DNA of 64,000 bases, taken from assembly GCA_040079635.1 (NCBI GenBank), contig JBEBJY010000004.1, positions 32,158 through 96,157 of the forward strand. The letters are read 5' to 3'. Of this stretch, positions 1 to 7,671 are shown in pieces. Made by a program: the position numbers and the translations under genes. The stretch is from Aalborgiella sp040079635 (GTDB taxonomy: Bacteria; Pseudomonadota; Gammaproteobacteria; Burkholderiales; Burkholderiaceae_C). The notes below the pieces were generated by a model, which was not told the DNA's origin, ran no database searches, and was given only the letters and a program-made list of their open reading frames with translations. The first letter of the stretch is position 1; each line of letters opens with the position of its first letter.

Positions 1-615
1 ATTAAAACCATAACGCTCATGCGCAGCTTCGGCTTGGCGGACAATGGTTTCGGGCGTCAAAGCGACTTCATGCCGCACGCGCGACCAGTTGTTGTCGGCA
101 TCGGGCTCGCTGTTGTAAGGCAAATCGGTTTTTGTGCGATCGCCCACGTAAAACAAATACCCCAGCATCTCCACCGCGTCGCGCTGCTGACCTTCGCCCA
201 GCAAGGCAGCCACGGGCACGCCCAAGTGTTGACCTAGCAAATCTAGCAAAGCAGACTCAATGGCTGTCACCGCATGAATAGTTGTGCGCAGGTCAAACGT
301 TTGCTGGCCACGGCCACCGCTGTCGCGGTCAGCAAATTGGTTTTGTACCTTACGCAGCATTTCTTGCACGTTGCCCAACGATTGCCCGACAACCAAAGCC
401 GCCGCATCTTCCAAGGTCTGGCGAATCTTCTCGCCACCTGGCACCTCGCCCACGCCGGTATTGCCAGCGCTGTCGGTCAAGATCAAAATATTGCGAGTGA
501 AATATGGGCCGTGTGCGCCGCTCAGGTTGAGCAGCATGCTGTCGCGACCGGCGACAGGAATGGCGCGCAAGCTGGTGATTTTTGGGGTATTTTTAACGGT
601 ATCTTTGATGCTCAT
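1..615 (-). CDS. gudD: Glucarate dehydratase, partial (C-terminal part outside window)
   Basis: This is an open frame of 205 codons that starts with ATG at 615 and runs off the left edge. Glucarate dehydratase converts D-glucarate to 5-keto-4-deoxyglucarate and belongs to the enolase superfamily (mandelate racemase subgroup). The visible part holds the N-terminal capping domain. It includes the stretch GYLFYVGDRTKTDLPY, which is characteristic of glucarate dehydratases, preceded by a QTFDLRTTIHAVTAIESAL segment. The catalytic barrel residues lie outside the window, so activity cannot be judged. The gene is divergent from garD with a 62 bp gap, which fits a shared glucarate/galactarate regulon. 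Confidence 0.88.
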   Translation of the reverse strand, partial: MSIKDTVKNTPKITSLRAIPVAGRDSMLLNLSGAHGPYFTRNILILTDSAGNTGVGEVPGGEKIRQTLEDAAALVVGQSLGNVQEMLRKVQNQFADRDSGGRGQQTFDLRTTIHAVTAIESALLDLLGQHLGVPVAALLGEGQQRDAVEMLGYLFYVGDRTKTDLPYNSEPDADNNWSRVRHEVALTPETIVRQAEAAHERYGFN

Positions 616-677
616 AATTGTCTATAATTCTAAGTTATCAGTTGTCTGATGTCTATCATACCAGTAGGAGCTAACCC
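616..677. promoter_or_regulatory. Divergent gudD/garD control region with inverted repeat
   Basis: These 62 bp separate two divergent aldarate dehydratase genes, so promoters for both must lie here or overlap the coding ends. A perfect inverted repeat ATCAG-TTGT-CTGAT sits at 637-650, near the centre, and is a plausible operator. A Shine-Dalgarno-like AGGAG lies at 666-670 before the garD ATG at 678. The regulator is not in the window next to these genes, and the assignment as an operator is inference from position and symmetry. Confidence 0.45.
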
Positions 678-2273
678 ATGCAAGAGCACCCAACATCACA
701 AGCCAGTCAATCGCTCACCATCAGCATGCACCCCAGCGACAACGTAGCCATTGTTGCCAACGATGGCGGCTTGCCAGCAGGCACGGTTTTGACGACTGGT
801 TTGGTATTGCAGGACAAAGTGCCGCAAGGCCACAAAGTCGCACTTGTCGATTTGGCAGCAGATGCGCCTGTGTTGCGCTACGGTATTCCGATTGGCTACG
901 CGATCAAAGATATTCCCGCTGGCAGCTGGGTGCATGAGCGCCTACTGCACATGCCAGATGCACGGGAGCTGGACAATTTACCTATCGCCACCATCAAACC
1001 CACGCCACAAACGCCACTGACGGGTTACACCTTTGAGGGCTACCGCAACGCAGACGGCTCAGTGGGGACACGAAATATTTTGGCCATCACTCAAACCGTG
1101 CAATGCGTGGCTGGTGTAACGGACTTTGCAGTACAGCGCATCAAAACCGAACTGCTGCCCAAATTCCCCAACGTGGACGACGTGGTGGGGTTAGATCACA
1201 GCTATGGCTGCGGCGTGGCGATTGACGCTCCGGGCGCAGAAATCCCCATCCGCACACTGCGCAACATCAGCATGAACCCCAACTTTGGCGGCGAAGTGAT
1301 GATGGTGAGCTTGGGCTGCGAAAAGCTACAACCGGAGCGTCTGCTACCGCCTGGCTCTATTCCGATATCTGACGAGCGGCAAGCTGGTGTGGCTGCAGGT
1401 ACAGATTTAGGGTTCGACCATGTTTGCCTTCAAGACGATGCCCACGTCGGCTTCATGTCCATGATCGAATCCATCATGCGCCAGGCAGAAACCCACTTGC
1501 AGCGCTTGAATGCCCGCCGCCGTGAAACTGTTCCTGCCAGCGAGCTGGTAGTCGGTGTGCAATGTGGTGGCAGCGATGCGTTTTCAGGTGTCACCGCCAA
1601 CCCGGCTGTGGGCTATTGCACCGATTTACTGGTGCGCGCCGGCGCCAGCGTGATGTTTTCAGAAACCACCGAGGTGCGCGACGGCATTGACCAGCTCACC
1701 TCCCGCGCGTCCACCCCTGAAGTAGCGGCGGCGATGATTCGCGAAATGGCCTGGTACGATGCCTACCTGCAGCGCGGCAAGGTCGACCGCAGCGCCAACA
1801 CCACGCCGGGCAACAAAAAGGGCGGCCTGTCCAATATTGTCGAAAAAGCGATGGGCTCTATCGTCAAATCCGGCTCGGCACCCATCACTGGCGTGTTGTC
1901 ACCCGGTGAAAAATTAAAACAAAAAGGGTTGACCTACGCCGCCACCCCGGCCAGCGACTTCATCTGCGGCACCCTGCAACTGGCCGCTGGCATGAATTTG
2001 CACGTTTTCACCACCGGGCGCGGCACGCCGTATGGCTTGGCTGAGTGCCCCGTCGTCAAGGTCGCCACCCGCAGCGATTTGGCGCGGCGCTGGCACGATT
2101 TGATGGACATCAACGCCGGCACCATCGCCGACGGCAGCAAAACCATTGAAGACGTGGGCTGGGAGATGTTCCATCTCATGCTGGAAGTGGCCAGCGGCCG
2201 TAAAAAAACATGGGCCGAGCACTGGAAGCTGCATAACGCCCTCGTTTTATTCAACCCAGCACCCGTGACTTGA
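678..2273 (+). CDS. garD: Galactarate dehydratase (UxaA/GarD family)
   Basis: The product is predicted to dehydrate meso-galactarate to 5-keto-4-deoxyglucarate in the cytoplasm. At 531 residues it matches the usual GarD length (about 520). The N-terminal part (about residues 10-95) looks like a SAF domain. It is followed by the large UxaA-type catalytic domain, which begins near GYRNADGSVGTRN (121-133) and includes DHSYGCGVAIDAPG and the VQCGGSDAFSGVTANPAVG stretch typical of altronate/galactarate dehydratases. It is not related to the enolase-superfamily enzyme encoded just downstream. Galactarate is preferred over altronate because of the gudD neighbour and the fused SAF domain. Confidence 0.9.
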   Translation: MQEHPTSQASQSLTISMHPSDNVAIVANDGGLPAGTVLTTGLVLQDKVPQGHKVALVDLAADAPVLRYGIPIGYAIKDIPAGSWVHERLLHMPDARELDNLPIATIKPTPQTPLTGYTFEGYRNADGSVGTRNILAITQTVQCVAGVTDFAVQRIKTELLPKFPNVDDVVGLDHSYGCGVAIDAPGAEIPIRTLRNISMNPNFGGEVMMVSLGCEKLQPERLLPPGSIPISDERQAGVAAGTDLGFDHVCLQDDAHVGFMSMIESIMRQAETHLQRLNARRRETVPASELVVGVQCGGSDAFSGVTANPAVGYCTDLLVRAGASVMFSETTEVRDGIDQLTSRASTPEVAAAMIREMAWYDAYLQRGKVDRSANTTPGNKKGGLSNIVEKAMGSIVKSGSAPITGVLSPGEKLKQKGLTYAATPASDFICGTLQLAAGMNLHVFTTGRGTPYGLAECPVVKVATRSDLARRWHDLMDINAGTIADGSKTIEDVGWEMFHLMLEVASGRKKTWAEHWKLHNALVLFNPAPVT

Positions 2274-2329
2274 TTGATGACCCGTTTTTTATAACCTGAT
2301 CTTGCCACTCGATTAGAAAACCCTTAACA

Positions 2330-3481
2330 ATGACAGCCAGTACCTCCCCACACAGCAACGACAGCATCGCCTGGATTCAGGTGTCCTCCTGCTACCTGCC
2401 CTTGGCCAACCCCATCAGCGACGCCAAAGTGCTGACCGGCAGGCAAAAGCCCATGACCGAGATCGCCATGCTGTTTGTGGAGATTGAAACCACGCAAGGC
2501 CACCAAGGCTTGGGTTTCAGCTACTCCAAACGCGCTGGCGGTCCGGGCCAGTTTGCCCATGCCAAAGAAATCGCCCCCACGCTGTTGGGTGAAGACCCTA
2601 ACGATATTGCCAAATTGTGGGACAAACTGTGCTGGGCGGGTGCTTCTGTGGGTCGCAGTGGCATGTCCACGCAAGCGATTGGCGCTTTTGATGTCGCTTT
2701 GTGGGATATGAAAGCCAAACGCGCGAACCTATCATTAGCCAAACTGCTAGGCTCTCACCGCGACTCGGTGCGCTGCTACAACACCTCGGGCGGCTTTTTG
2801 CACACCCCCATCGATCAGCTGATGGTGAACGCCGCAGCATCCATCCAACGCGGCATTGGCGGCATCAAACTCAAAGTCGGTCAGCCGGACGCTGCTTTGG
2901 ACATCGCCCGAGTAACCGCCGTGCGCAAACACTTGGGCGACGCCGTGCCCATCATGGTCGATGCCAACCAGCAATGGGACCGACCCACCGCCCAGCGCAT
3001 GTGCCGCATTTTTGAGCAGTTCAACCTGGTCTGGATTGAAGAACCGCTGGACGCCTACGACCATGAAGGCCACGCCGCACTGGCGCTGCAGTTCGACACC
3101 CCCATTGCCACCGGCGAGATGCTGACCAGCGCTGGCGAACACGGCGATTTGATCCGCCACCGCGCCGCCGACTACCTGATGCCCGACGCCCCCCGCGTAG
3201 GCGGCATCACCCCGTTTTTGAAGATTGCAGCCCAAGCCGAACACGCCGGCTTGATGCTCGCTCCCCACTTTGCGATGGAATTGCACGTCCACCTGGCCGC
3301 CGCCTACCCCACCGAGCCGTGGGTGGAGCATTTTGAATGGCTGGAGCCTTTGTTCAACGAACGCATCGAGATCAACCACGGCCGCATGCTGGTGCCGACC
3401 CGGCCGGGCTTAGGATTAAGTTTGAGCGAACAGTCGAAAACCTGGGTGCGTGAATCTGTGACGGTGGGAAAACGGCCATAA
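2330..3481 (+). CDS. L-talarate/galactarate dehydratase-like protein, enolase superfamily
   Basis: This is a 383-residue mandelate racemase/muconate lactonizing enzyme-type protein. The catalytic pattern is intact: KLK at 180-182, metal ligands at D211 (DANQQW), E237 (WIEEPL) and E263 (ATGEM), and a C-terminal base in APHF (H313). The GGIKLKVGQP context and the MPDAPRVGGITPFLKIA stretch resemble talarate/galactarate dehydratases, and the garD/gudD neighbours point to acid-sugar dehydration. The gap from garD is 56 bp, so cotranscription is likely. The exact substrate (galactarate, talarate or another aldarate) cannot be read from sequence, and some members also epimerise. Confidence 0.8.
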   Translation: MTASTSPHSNDSIAWIQVSSCYLPLANPISDAKVLTGRQKPMTEIAMLFVEIETTQGHQGLGFSYSKRAGGPGQFAHAKEIAPTLLGEDPNDIAKLWDKLCWAGASVGRSGMSTQAIGAFDVALWDMKAKRANLSLAKLLGSHRDSVRCYNTSGGFLHTPIDQLMVNAAASIQRGIGGIKLKVGQPDAALDIARVTAVRKHLGDAVPIMVDANQQWDRPTAQRMCRIFEQFNLVWIEEPLDAYDHEGHAALALQFDTPIATGEMLTSAGEHGDLIRHRAADYLMPDAPRVGGITPFLKIAAQAEHAGLMLAPHFAMELHVHLAAAYPTEPWVEHFEWLEPLFNERIEINHGRMLVPTRPGLGLSLSEQSKTWVRESVTVGKRP

Positions 3482-3512
3482 ATACCTGTCGACTCACCGT
3501 GAATTGACCATG

Positions 3513-3551
3513 AAAAAAGCCTTTGACTCTCACGAATCAAAGGCTTTCAGT
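3513..3551. terminator. Bidirectional intrinsic terminator between talarate dehydratase gene and tRNA-Met
   Basis: Stem AAAGCCTTTGA (3516-3526) pairs with TCAAAGGCTTT (3537-3547) around a 10-nt loop. An A-run (3513-3518) lies on the left and CAGTTTT on the right, so it can act for the rightward dehydratase gene. It can also act for the leftward tRNA, whose 3' end is only a few bases away. Confidence 0.8.
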
Positions 3552-3553
3552 TT

Positions 3554-3630
3554 TGGTGGTCGTAGGTGGATTTGAACCACCGACTTCAGCATTATGAATG
3601 CTGCGCTCTAACCAACTGAGCTATACGACC
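3554..3630 (-). tRNA. tRNA-Met (anticodon CAT)
   Basis: The complement folds as a 77-nt tRNA. Acceptor arms GGTCGTA and TACGACC pair, the discriminator is A, and CCA is encoded. The D arm contains AGCTCAGTTGGTTAGAGC, the anticodon stem CAGCA/TGCTG carries loop TTCATAA, and the T arm has GGTTCAAATCC. CAT with an ordinary seven-pair acceptor stem indicates elongator Met. A CAT tRNA modified to read AUA (Ile2) cannot be fully excluded from sequence. Confidence 0.92.
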
Positions 3631-3971
3631 CTAGTCTAATATTATAGCTGTTTTTACAATCTAGAAGACCAAGATTTTTCTTATTAAAACTTGTTGCTCG
3701 GCATAATGCAGGAGCAACTCAAACCATCAAAGATAATGACTAATGTCGTAACCTATTGTTTTTAATAAGAAAAATGGCTTTTTCAATTTCATTATCCAAC
3801 CGTATGGAAAATGGAATGATCTTTGCAAGCAAAGATCGCGAGCGCTAATCTGAAGGCATGCTTTGAATTAAATCAGCATCCACCTGATTGAGGTTACAGT
3901 AGATCGTGTTGAGCTTTCTACGCGAATCATCACACTGTAATAGTCCTAAAACTCATCTGAAAACTACTGTA
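3631..3971. other. AT-rich non-coding stretch between tRNA-Met and the Fic gene
   Basis: About 340 bp with no credible reading frame on either strand. It contains a nested inverted repeat (3674-3775, listed separately). It is richer in A+T than the flanking metabolic genes, and the same holds for the 4832-5031 gap on the other side of the Fic module. This is consistent with, but does not prove, acquisition of the module by transfer. Confidence 0.5.
3674..3775. repeat. 102-bp nested inverted repeat of unknown nature
   Basis: A 16-bp perfect inverted repeat (ATTTTTCTTATTAAAA at 3674-3689, its complement at 3760-3775) encloses a second hairpin, GTTGCTC (3693-3699) with GAGCAAC (3712-3718), whose loop itself contains GCATAATGC. 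No protein is encoded inside. It could be a small MITE-like element or a structured RNA. Only one copy is present in this window. Confidence 0.6.
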
Positions 3972-4634
3972 TCAGGGGGACTTGAGCGCGTGACGCGCTT
4001 TATGAACACGTTTATTAAAACGTCGAACTGGCGGCGGCGGCGGCGGCTCTGCACTTGCAATTTGCTCTTGTAGTAAACGATGCAAAAGAGTTTCCAACGG
4101 TGCGCGATCATTATTATCGGCTGCTCTTAAAGCCAATTCGTACTCATCATGAACTTGATTCAAAAGCTCTGGAAGAATTTTGGTCCCTGGCAATAACTTT
4201 CCAAGCCTCAAGCAAAGTACGAAATAACATGCTGCACGCGCCGTTCGTCCATTCCCGTTAATAAATGGATGAATATGATTAAGTCTCCACAATACAAATG
4301 CTGCGAGCACTATGGGGTCGGCTGACTGAAGATGAAGATTAACCGTGTTCACAAAATCATCCATCCACGCTTGCACAAGATAAAACCGTGGTGGTATGTG
4401 ATTTCCAACTGTAACTTCACATGGTCTAAATTCACCTGCGTTGGTGTGCAAACAAGTGATAGCCTGATAGTTCAGGGCTTTAATTATGTGAGTAGACAAA
4501 AATGGTTTGCCTACTTGCAAACTGGTAGATACTGCTGACAGTAAAAAATCATACTGTCGCCCAACATTCGATATTTGAAACTCCTGATAGTACGGATCAT
4601 TTTCCGTCTGTCCGGCTATCAGGTGCAAAATCAT
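3972..4634 (-). CDS. Fic family protein (predicted AMPylase)
   Basis: This is a 220-residue Fic-domain protein. The core motif is complete: HPFINGNGRTAR, matching HPFx(D/N)GNGRxxR, so catalysis of AMP (or other nucleotide) transfer to a target hydroxyl is possible. The C-terminus carries a PPPPPP run followed by a basic tail (RRFNKRVHKARHALK). No clear inhibitory (S/T)xxxE(G/N) helix is visible within the protein itself, but the overlapping upstream gene encodes a similar helix. ATG overlaps the upstream stop as ATGA (4631-4634), so translation is probably coupled. The target is unknown. Confidence 0.85.
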   Translation of the reverse strand: MILHLIAGQTENDPYYQEFQISNVGRQYDFLLSAVSTSLQVGKPFLSTHIIKALNYQAITCLHTNAGEFRPCEVTVGNHIPPRFYLVQAWMDDFVNTVNLHLQSADPIVLAAFVLWRLNHIHPFINGNGRTARAACYFVLCLRLGKLLPGTKILPELLNQVHDEYELALRAADNNDRAPLETLLHRLLQEQIASAEPPPPPPVRRFNKRVHKARHALKSP

Positions 4635-4831
4635 CTTGCAGGAATAGGCTCTCCAGCCTGTTTTAGCATTACTTCACGAACCTGCTCTTTAGTCATGCTA
4701 TTTCGTTGAATTGAACCAAAAACGAACGAAACTTTTTGCTCAAACATTTCATGCGGACTGCGCCTAACCGCCGCAGCTTGAACTGCATCCAACAGCCTTT
4801 TGTCAGTTCTGAAATTTGAAAGATTTTGCAT
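4631..4831 (-). CDS. Small protein coupled to Fic; possible antitoxin-like partner
   Basis: This 66-residue protein has a very good ribosome site (GGAGGT just before ATG at 4831) and a 4-bp stop/start overlap with the Fic gene. The stretch FVFGSIQRNSMTKEQVREVM resembles the inhibitory-helix region of Fic systems, where an S/T-xxx-E-G/N motif is followed by a helix-forming segment. Here the sequence reads S-IQR-N-S, so the usual inhibitory glutamate is missing. It may be a diverged VbhA/FicA-type antitoxin or a detached N-terminal part of a Fic protein. The antitoxin role is inference from position and partial motif. Confidence 0.6.
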   Translation of the reverse strand: MQNLSNFRTDKRLLDAVQAAAVRRSPHEMFEQKVSFVFGSIQRNSMTKEQVREVMLKQAGEPIPAR

Positions 4832-5031
4832 GATTACCTCCGATGGTGATATGAAAATATCAGCCTTAAATTATATTGTGCACCGCAACAACGTCAATGT
4901 GCTTTACATTTGATATTCGACTTTATCCGACTATAGCTACGAACTAATTGGTAGATTCCCTTGTTTATCCATTGACGTTTGATCGGAATCTGTTCCATTA
5001 CAGATTCAGTCTCAACAAATAATACTAAAGT
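4832..5031. other. AT-rich intergenic region upstream of the Fic module
   Basis: Two hundred bases without a reading frame. It should contain the promoter for the leftward Fic pair, since the upstream gene (ychF) ends at 5032 on the same strand, but no convincing -35/-10 pair was identified. No hairpin with a U-tract was seen after ychF. Confidence 0.4.
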
Positions 5032-6117
5032 TCAACTGCTGAACAAAAAGTTCATCACGTCGCCATCTTTGACGACATAGTCCTTGCCCTCAGCGCGCAT
5101 TTTGCCGGCGTCTTTCGCGCCCTGCTCACCTTTGAAGCTGATGAAATCGTCAAACGCAATAGTTTGGGCGCGGATGTAGCCTTTTTCGAAGTCGGTATGG
5201 ATCACGCCTGCCGCTTGCGGGCCGGTGTCGCCGACGTGGATGGTCCAAGCGCGGACTTCTTTCACGCCAGCGGTGAAGTAGGTTTGCAGGCCCAGGAGCT
5301 TGTAGGCGGCGCGGATCAGGCGGTCCAGACCCGGCTCGTCCTGGCCCAGTTCAGCCAGAAACATGGCGCGGTCTTCGTCGTCCATCTCGGCCATTTCGGC
5401 TTCCATTTTGGCGCTGATCGCCACCACAGGCGCGTTTTGCGCTGTGGCATAGGCGGTCAACCGGTCAAGCATGGGGTTGTTGGTGAAGCCGTCTTCCGCC
5501 ACATTGGCCACAAACATGGCGGGTTTGGCGGTGATGAGGAAGAACGGCTTCAACAGCACGTGCTCTTCTTTGCTGAAATCAATCGTTCGCACGGGCTTGG
5601 TGTCGTTCAGCGCCACTTGGCATTTTTCCAAAATAAGCACGAGTTTGGCCGATTCTTTGTCGCCCGAACGCGCTAATTTGCTGACGCGGTGCAAGCCTTT
5701 TTCAACCGCCGTCAAATCAGCCAAGCACAGCTCGGTCTGGATGACTTCGATGTCGTCGATCGGGTCGACCTTGCCAGCGACGTGGATGACGTTGTCGTCC
5801 TCAAAACAGCGCACCACGTTGATGGTGGCGTCGGTTTGGCGGATATGCTCTAAAAATTTGTTACCCAAGCCTTCTCCCGTGCTGGCGCCTGCGACCAAAC
5901 CGGCGATATCCACAAACTCCACAATGGCGGGGACGATGCGCTCTGGCGTGATGATGGCGGCCAGCTTTTGCAGGCGCGGGTCTGGCACTTCGACGACGCC
6001 GACGTTGGGCTCAATCGTACAAAACGGGTAGTTTTCAGCGGCGATGCTGGCCTTGGTCAAGGCGTTAAACAGGGTCGATTTACCGACGTTGGGCAAGCCC
6101 ACAATTCCGCATTTCAT
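5032..6117 (-). CDS. ychF: Redox-regulated ATPase YchF (Obg-like)
   Basis: This 361-residue protein is nearly identical in length to E. coli YchF (363). The P-loop GLPNVGKST lies at residues 7-15, followed by the DIAGLVAGASTGEGLGNKF switch region. The C-terminus has the TGS domain (about 278-361), including TYFTAGVKEVRAWTI and the DYVVKDGDVMNFLF ending. YchF hydrolyses ATP rather than GTP and binds ribosomes; it is linked to oxidative stress control. Only a dispersed repeat and about 40 further bases separate its start from the racemase-like gene upstream, so the promoter may overlap that repeat. Confidence 0.97.
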   Translation of the reverse strand: MKCGIVGLPNVGKSTLFNALTKASIAAENYPFCTIEPNVGVVEVPDPRLQKLAAIITPERIVPAIVEFVDIAGLVAGASTGEGLGNKFLEHIRQTDATINVVRCFEDDNVIHVAGKVDPIDDIEVIQTELCLADLTAVEKGLHRVSKLARSGDKESAKLVLILEKCQVALNDTKPVRTIDFSKEEHVLLKPFFLITAKPAMFVANVAEDGFTNNPMLDRLTAYATAQNAPVVAISAKMEAEMAEMDDEDRAMFLAELGQDEPGLDRLIRAAYKLLGLQTYFTAGVKEVRAWTIHVGDTGPQAAGVIHTDFEKGYIRAQTIAFDDFISFKGEQGAKDAGKMRAEGKDYVVKDGDVMNFLFSS

Positions 6118-6151
6118 GCTACAAGATTCCTAATTTGATGAGAGATTTATT

Positions 6152-6197
6152 TTGCTATATATTTAATAGCAAGATAGGCAATAAATACGCCGGCTAG
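6152..6197 (+). repeat. Dispersed palindromic repeat, copy 1
   Basis: Hairpin arms TTGCTAT/ATAGCAA are followed by GATAGG and the conserved tail CAATAAATACGCCGGCTAG. This defines the '+' orientation (hairpin first, tail second). It lies between ychF and the racemase-like gene. Confidence 0.88.
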
Positions 6198-6255
6198 AGC
6201 CAAATTTGACCCTTATTTTACACTAAACTGGCAAAATCAGCCTAAAAGTGACAAT

Positions 6256-6912
6256 TTAGAGCCTTTTAACAGCCAAACGCACACCCGCTAGCACGCTGTC
6301 AATGATGGGCGCATCCAACAGTGGCTGGATACTGGCTGCCATACCTGCCAATCCAGCACCACCAAGAATCACGGCTTGGACGTTGAAATCACGCAAGGCA
6401 GTTTTGCAAGCTTCGGCAAGCAAGGTTTTGGCAGCAACTGGGTCTTGCGCGAGCTGCAGACCAGACGGTTGCACCGTGTGGATGCCTGCCAAAGCAGCGT
6501 CAAAACCCAACATGTGGGCGTGACGCTCAAGCATGGGTTTCCAGCGTGTGCCGCCTGTAACGATGGCGAAACGCCCGAATGTGGCAGCTTCTATGAACGC
6601 AGCTTCAGCCAAGCCGGTGATAGGTGTTTGCAGGCTTTCGCGCAAAGCAAGCAAGCCTGGATCGCCAAAACAAGCGATCAATATCGAGTGTGGCGCTGAT
6701 GGCTCATTTAAGCCGGCAGAATTCGCAGCCTCTAAAGTCGCGTGCGCGGCAATGGCGTAACTCGCTTCGCCGTCGATGTAGGATGCACCAAAACTGGCAG
6801 TAAGCGTTCGAACCTGTATTGCCGCGCTATCCGTGTGTGTTTTTGCAAATGCATCAAGCTGATCACTAACACTCTGGCTTGTATTGGGGTTGATGATGAG
6901 CAGTTGACGCAT
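6256..6912 (-). CDS. Asp/Glu/hydantoin racemase-family protein lacking the second cysteine
   Basis: The 218-residue protein starts LLIINPNTSQSVSDQL, typical of the hydantoin/Asp-Glu racemase superfamily. The first catalytic cysteine is present (ACFGDPGL, C81). The second motif, normally LGCAGM, reads LGGAGL (G185), read directly from GGT GGT GCT, so the two-base racemase mechanism is doubtful. Single-cysteine relatives such as arylmalonate decarboxylase keep the other cysteine. The gene is last in an operon with a GntR regulator and a polyamine-type ABC importer, so it probably acts on the imported compound. The substrate is unknown. Confidence 0.75.
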   Translation of the reverse strand: MRQLLIINPNTSQSVSDQLDAFAKTHTDSAAIQVRTLTASFGASYIDGEASYAIAAHATLEAANSAGLNEPSAPHSILIACFGDPGLLALRESLQTPITGLAEAAFIEAATFGRFAIVTGGTRWKPMLERHAHMLGFDAALAGIHTVQPSGLQLAQDPVAAKTLLAEACKTALRDFNVQAVILGGAGLAGMAASIQPLLDAPIIDSVLAGVRLAVKRL

Positions 6913-6930
6913 GTGACTGTTTGCTGAGGC

Positions 6931-7671
6931 CTAAGCAGCCAAACTTACTTTAGGGTGCATCTCGGGAATTTCAAAAATAGTTGTCAAGTCTGGCGCTTGC
7001 GCATTGCCTGTAGAAAACTGAAGCTGCGACTCTAACTGGTCTAAGTGATCACGCATCAAGCGCGCCGCTTCAACGGGGTCTTTCAGCCGAATGGCATCTA
7101 ACAAAGCACGGTGTTCTCGGCAACCACAGGTCGTAGCTTCTTGCCGGCTTTGAAGGTGATTGTTGCTATAACTCATCAAGATCAAGGACGTTCTAGACAC
7201 CAATTCGCGCAAAATTCGCCCTAAAGTTTGGTGCCCAGAGGCGTTTGCAATGTGCAAATGAAAATCGCCAGACAAGCGGATAGCGCGTCGCATGTCGCCT
7301 GCAGCGCGTGCGGCTTCTTCATCGTCAATGCAGCTGACCAACACTTGAATGTCGTCATTAGTTGCTGTGGCAATAAAGTGCGTCATCAAGCTTGGCTCTA
7401 TCATTCGGCGCACCTCAAACACCTCACGCGCTTCTTTTTCTGTGGGTTGCGCCACCATGGCGCCACGATTTGGCGTCAGAGTGACGACTTGCTCGTTCGC
7501 CAAACGAACCAAAACGGGGCGTATGCGGGTGCGTGAGACACCAAATGCGACAGCCAAGCGATCTTCAATCAGCTTGGTGCCAGGCGGCAAACGGTGATCA
7601 AGTATGGCCGTCACCATACGCTCATAGATGTCGTTTTCAGTCAATAACTGAGGTTCTGCAATGTCATTCAT
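6931..7671 (-). CDS. GntR-family transcriptional regulator, FCD (FadR) subfamily
   Basis: Residues about 12-80 form the winged helix-turn-helix (DRLAVAFGVSRTRIRPVLVRL), and about 85-220 form the all-helical FCD ligand domain. Probable metal ligands include D136 and H140 in SGDFHLH and H187 in CREHRALL. It lies inside the transporter operon: its ATG overlaps the end of the upstream permease gene by 4 bp (7668-7671), and the racemase-like gene follows after 18 bp. It probably represses this operon in response to the imported substrate or a product of it. The palindrome at 11912-11944 is the best operator candidate. Confidence 0.88.
   Translation of the reverse strand: MNDIAEPQLLTENDIYERMVTAILDHRLPPGTKLIEDRLAVAFGVSRTRIRPVLVRLANEQVVTLTPNRGAMVAQPTEKEAREVFEVRRMIEPSLMTHFIATATNDDIQVLVSCIDDEEAARAAGDMRRAIRLSGDFHLHIANASGHQTLGRILRELVSRTSLILMSYSNNHLQSRQEATTCGCREHRALLDAIRLKDPVEAARLMRDHLDQLESQLQFSTGNAQAPDLTTIFEIPEMHPKVSLAA

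Noticed and set aside
3554..4831. Integrative element inserted at tRNA-Met
   Set aside because: The Fic module lies on the 5' side of the tRNA, no integrase or duplicated tRNA end was seen.
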